7,618 nt of DNA from NCBI GenBank assembly GCA_023251195.1, contig JAHEZG010000193.1, forward strand, positions 1 through 7,618. The letters run 5' to 3'. The position numbers and the translations under genes were made by a program. Origin of the DNA: Chitinophagaceae bacterium. GTDB lineage: Bacteria; Bacteroidota; Bacteroidia; Chitinophagales; UBA10324. The notes beneath the pieces are model-generated. The model worked only from the letters and a program-made list of their open reading frames with translations. It was not told where the DNA came from and searched no databases. Of this stretch, positions 5,601 through 7,618 are shown piece by piece; position 1 is the stretch's first letter, and every line of letters begins with the position of its first letter.

Positions 5601-7618
5601 CCATTTGAATTATTACAGGAGTATTTATATTTCCATCATCCCAATAATACCAATTTGTAACAGGAGGAAGATTCGGGGGATTTAGTGTGGTAGTAGTTAC
5701 TTCAATTTCCCCGGTGGCCGTAGCTCCACAAGCATCAGTAATTTGTTCAACTAAATCAAGGGAAGGGCATAATCCAAGAGTACATGGGTTTAAGGGTGGA
5801 GGATTAGGAAAATATAAAGGCAAAGGAGTGTTAAACGAAATTGCAGGTAATTCAATTGAACATGGGCCTTCTGCTACAGAAACACCAATTCCTAACAGAG
5901 GTTGAACGAATGTTCCGCATGGTTGAAAAAATAAATGATATTCAACCGAATGCCCAAATGTTACCATTAATGGATTATAGTATATACCTGTTGGAGAATA
6001 CGGATAAAATTCTGCTTGCCAACTTATGCAAGTTGATTGCAAATTCGTGGAAAACATTTGTCCTGAAATTGGAAGCGATGCACCTCCATATTGAGTTGTT
6101 GGATTTGTACCTTGATTGATGTTGATATAAGAGATGTCCTCCATATACATTAAACCGGGCACATACGGAATAAGTACAGTTGGATTATTTAAAACATCAG
6201 TAGCGCCATGCGGAAATATATTTACAACAAACTCATAAACTTGTTGTCCTGCTCCGCAACCACTTGCGGCCGGGGCAGGGACTGCATTGAGAGTTACATT
6301 AGCATCAATTGTCGAATTGACAGGATTTATTGTAACGGAATAAGAATTATCATCACAAATATTTAATGGTATTCCATTATTGAATGGGGCTAAAGCAGGT
6401 AGTGGATTAGGAGTAAACCATATATTGCTAAAATCATTTGCATTACATGCATAACCATAATGCATTTCTAAAATAATATCTTCATTCAAGCATGTACCTA
6501 AGACTATATTCAGATTAATATCTAAGGTCTGATATTGACCGTTACAACCGCCAAGTAGTTGATTCATTTTGAAAAAATTGAGGCCTGGAATTGGTTGCGT
6601 TATTGTAATTTGTTGTCCGTTACAAGGACCCGCAGTATAATTAAAGGTAGTCCCTGGGGTTAATGTATTTCCACCATAAGAAAATGTTGGAGTAACTGAT
6701 AAAGTTGTATTAGATGCACCGGCACCAAGGCCTGAAGTAGTGAAATAAAACCATATATTATCAATACGAGGTCCGGTTGCAAGTGCCTTGCTTAAATGGA
6801 AAACCGTATTGATTGCCGAAGCAGAAGTATTCAAAATTGCAGGCGGAACTGGTGCTGCTAAAAATAACGCAGGATTTGGATCAACATTGTTAGCAGCATT
6901 TACAATTGGAGAAACATTTGGTCGGGTGCAAGCATCTGTTATTGCGTATGCTTCGCCATGTAATCCAAGGTCAATGTTTCCACCTGTGTTTGTATTATTA
7001 ATTATAAAATCTGATGCCGGTTCATTAACACAATTTCTTCTATAAGTAAAAACTAAACCTTGACGATCAAAATCATCTTTATCGGTAACTGCAAAAATTG
7101 GATTTACTCCATTATTAAAATTAATTTGATTGGTTCCTGCAATTTGAGTCCATCCAGTTGCAGCAGGAATAGTTGTAAATAAATAATTAGTTGCAGTTGT
7201 TTGCAATACACTTTGGACACTTATACATTCAAAAAGTTCAATCGGGGTTACGGTATTATTTAATAAAACTGTTCCAGTTGAAGGCCATAAATAATACGGT
7301 CGGAATTCATTTGGAAAATCATCTTGATTTAGATATCCACCCAAGACATCCATTAAAAGGACATAGCGTAAATTGCAAGTTGATGTATTAGTTGGGTTTA
7401 AATTAAAACCCAAGTTCGCAAACCCTTGGTTATAACCGCTATTTGAACTATTCAATTGATTATTTCCTTGAACAACTTCGTTAATTATTGCTTGTGACTG
7501 TAATTTAAGAAATTCCATGTTGTCACCATATGGGTCACAGCACCAAGATTGAAGGCCGGTATTTATATTATTTATATTGTCTACAGTAAATTGTCCCCTC
7601 ACTTGTGAAAAATTATAT
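2692..7618 (-). CDS. Giant T9SS-secreted surface protein: Ig-like modules, SprB-like repeat, beta-helix (5' partial)
   Basis: At least 1641 residues of one unbroken frame; it stays open to the right edge and has no signal peptide, so the N terminus lies outside the window. A GTG at 7600-7602 could be read as a start but is probably internal; residues here are numbered from it. Residues 1-190 are Asn/Thr-rich and unrecognised. About 190-615 hold several beta-rich segments with scattered cysteines, one of which (about 448-560, with VYEFVVNIFPHGATDV) resembles DUF11/Ig-like repeats. About 616-710 resemble a SprB repeat (ITDACGATATGEIEV and ITGLLAGTYTLTVVDNYG). About 740-1330 read as a right-handed parallel beta-helix. 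About 1405-1535 are helical, with the motif GGNAVYSARAML at 1520-1531. Residues 1556-1636 are a T9SS type A sorting domain (FSIVPNPASNE, SGIYLIKI, terminal KLIIQK). It is expected to reach the cell surface and act as an adhesin or a carbohydrate/surface-interacting protein. No enzyme active site can be assigned; a polysaccharide lyase or other beta-helix enzyme is not excluded. It leads a probable operon with the 515-residue gene 6 bases downstream. Confidence 0.94.
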   Translation of the reverse strand, partial: YNFSQVRGQFTVDNINNINTGLQSWCCDPYGDNMEFLKLQSQAIINEVVQGNNQLNSSNSGYNQGFANLGFNLNPTNTSTCNLRYVLLMDVLGGYLNQDDFPNEFRPYYLWPSTGTVLLNNTVTPIELFECISVQSVLQTTATNYLFTTIPAATGWTQIAGTNQINFNNGVNPIFAVTDKDDFDRQGLVFTYRRNCVNEPASDFIINNTNTGGNIDLGLHGEAYAITDACTRPNVSPIVNAANNVDPNPALFLAAPVPPAILNTSASAINTVFHLSKALATGPRIDNIWFYFTTSGLGAGASNTTLSVTPTFSYGGNTLTPGTTFNYTAGPCNGQQITITQPIPGLNFFKMNQLLGGCNGQYQTLDINLNIVLGTCLNEDIILEMHYGYACNANDFSNIWFTPNPLPALAPFNNGIPLNICDDNSYSVTINPVNSTIDANVTLNAVPAPAASGCGAGQQVYEFVVNIFPHGATDVLNNPTVLIPYVPGLMYMEDISYININQGTNPTTQYGGASLPISGQMFSTNLQSTCISWQAEFYPYSPTGIYYNPLMVTFGHSVEYHLFFQPCGTFVQPLLGIGVSVAEGPCSIELPAISFNTPLPLYFPNPPPLNPCTLGLCPSLDLVEQITDACGATATGEIEVTTTTLNPPNLPPVTNWYYWDDGNINTPVIIQMVTSCTAANCTTTTSSITGLLAGTYTLTVVDNYGNIVTETYTVNNAGCYCIPNYNSANDIVWHTSQNYSNQNYTDKRILIVNDNASGSFFLIGANNLSGCEIIAEQDVQIVIHPSAGSSLNISNSALNNSHLHACPDASWKGIDVRTGSGYLSITGDSKINPVLIEDAVNAVHSRYDCNLTLKYVNFDRNLNGVQIGDYLANATTPYPGILPYNAVIQGCNFDCTTPLNLAFSPSIRGETGIKNLFLRDGVTTDGITIGAGDLSVIDLTNTYKNLDFGIHNVVSNLTLLNNDFKDFDNSSTTIFSPPGGNGVGLYCESYLAHMPVLIMLGDQNNVLAPGIYYNSFSHSYRGVYVNGINDLNWGGDPMNPSIFGFRAYQNYFKDIAGTLGTNPQFFLSNGPNVVEVSQCSNAYFDFQTNYVEDFDLGGINIHNWSGGVINISRENYIFNNTLTLQNRFNQAVHLSAIINGGKPTASIISNQITNNRVCIWVENFGSVDISSNRWDADPVDQAMSFARFNGSSNVNYAFGIYALNLNNPHIGSNRMKRIIYPNPPDNFTINTRSIHVQSSYSALIAKNYTANSRFGLYMNVLSPEINIVCNSFNEHPAGGVYFNNFGNGFQPINIQSDLSLASFDASENQWTNSSNTWPRIKTVNTNGLLINWWVRNPAGAAYDILATGFNVGFPPVTPQNTTSNNNCDFISIAPQDDDCSDDPEICRQKRIGLIVGDTTENESNSGNPDNENRYRLNDYALRQLYFHNVAIQTGSETDAIYLAYFDSLMGTNIGSFAVIDSMLRMKDTILAKSINASIIAENLIDENQKTVNQIYFESFARGIDSLTDIQKNELSYIAYQTGYYGGNAVYSARAMLNLSIIDGEVNANRFEDQEKNNLDNNFSIVPNPASNETAVFYSLKNKGSHILTVTDISGRVLLKSTLQNMFGNVMLKTNDLVSGIYLIKISSDGVVEFADKLIIQK
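2695..2937 (-). other. T9SS type A sorting domain of the giant protein
   Basis: About 81 residues: FSIVPNPASNE, then a strand with VTDISGRVLLKS, then LVSGIYLIKI and the end KLIIQK. It matches the order of elements in TIGR04183-type domains but is not close in sequence to the sorting domain of the neighbouring 515-residue protein, so the two are not a recent duplication of one end. Confidence 0.93.
2998..3390 (-). other. C-terminal helical module of the giant protein
   Basis: Residues about 1405-1535, between the beta-helix and the sorting domain. The composition switches abruptly from Asn/Thr/Gly-rich beta sequence to amphipathic helices (LNDYALRQLYFHNVAI, FAVIDSMLRMKDTILA, LTDIQKNELSYIAYQT). 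It ends in YYGGNAVYSARAMLNL. A similar ending, usually with a Cys where this protein has T or G, is familiar to me from the tails of other large Bacteroidota secreted proteins; this is recollection, not a search result. Function unknown; it may be a stalk or a spacer before the T9SS signal. It is preceded by an acidic, cysteine-containing stretch (DDDCSDDPEIC at 1371-1381). Confidence 0.55.
3613..5385 (-). other. Right-handed beta-helix-like region of the giant protein
   Basis: Residues about 740-1330. It opens with the usual cap-like phrases of Bacteroidota beta-helix proteins (ILIVNDNASGSFFLIG, SWKGIDVRTGSGYLSITGDS, VLIEDAVNAVHS). It then shows irregular coils with an Asn followed one residue later by a hydrophobic residue: N957-D-F, N1009-S-F, N1045-Y-F, N1145-Q-I, N1167-R-W, N1208-R-M, N1265-S-F and N1303-Q-W. 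These Asn positions look like the ladder that faces the turns of pectate-lyase-like helices. Recurrent G-[IV]-Y segments (GIYYNS, GVYVNG, GIYALN, GVYFNN) support repeated coils. Several hundred residues of this kind are typical of adhesins and of glycan-active enzymes. Confidence 0.75.
5473..5757 (-). other. SprB-like repeat module in the giant protein
   Basis: Residues about 616-710 (numbered from the GTG at 7602). The segment has the pattern of SprB repeats of gliding-motility adhesins: an opening Cys-Gly-Ala-rich strand (DACGATATGEIEV), a WYYWDDG segment in place of the usual W-x-G core, and a closing ITGLLAGTYTLTVVD strand. Only one copy is seen here; SprB itself carries many. The match is by eye and moderate. 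Confidence 0.6.

Noticed and set aside
5687..6119. Two overlapping plus-strand open frames opposite the Pro-rich part of the giant gene
   Set aside because: They have no signal peptide, motif or sensible start context and overlap a long frame ending in a verified T9SS domain.

Overview
The window looks like Bacteroidota (Bacteroidetes) DNA. It is AT-rich, it lacks clear Shine-Dalgarno sequences, and it carries two predicted exported proteins that both end in the C-terminal sorting domain of the type IX secretion system (T9SS), which is essentially confined to this phylum.

Left part (1-1107, + strand): a mobilization cassette. The tail of an upstream gene, ending in a short coiled coil, runs into and overlaps by 17 bases a 330-residue conjugative relaxase. 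The relaxase shows the HxDxxHxHxH metal-binding motif of the Relaxase/Mobilization nuclease family (PF03432-like). No oriT, integrase or transposase is visible, so the element itself must extend to the left of the window.

Right part (1138-7618, - strand): two T9SS cargo genes in tandem, 6 bases apart and read toward the relaxase. The first transcribed is a giant secreted protein whose 5' end lies beyond the window (at least 1641 residues visible). In order it has Cys-containing, Ig-like beta-rich modules, a SprB-like repeat module, a long right-handed beta-helix-like region, a helical module and a T9SS type A sorting domain. It is followed by a 515-residue exported protein with a signal peptide, a beta-propeller-like body and its own T9SS type A sorting domain. 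These two are probably co-transcribed and act at or outside the cell surface; adhesion or glycan/surface interaction is a reasonable guess but is not shown by the sequence.

The relaxase and the secreted-protein operon converge across only 30 bases. This may be the edge of a mobile element, or the secreted proteins may be its cargo; the window alone cannot decide. Coding is nearly continuous: no RNA genes, CRISPR arrays, insertion sequences or long intergenic stretches are seen. I see no evidence of a wholly new system. The most interesting points are the gene juxtaposition and the architecture of the giant protein.
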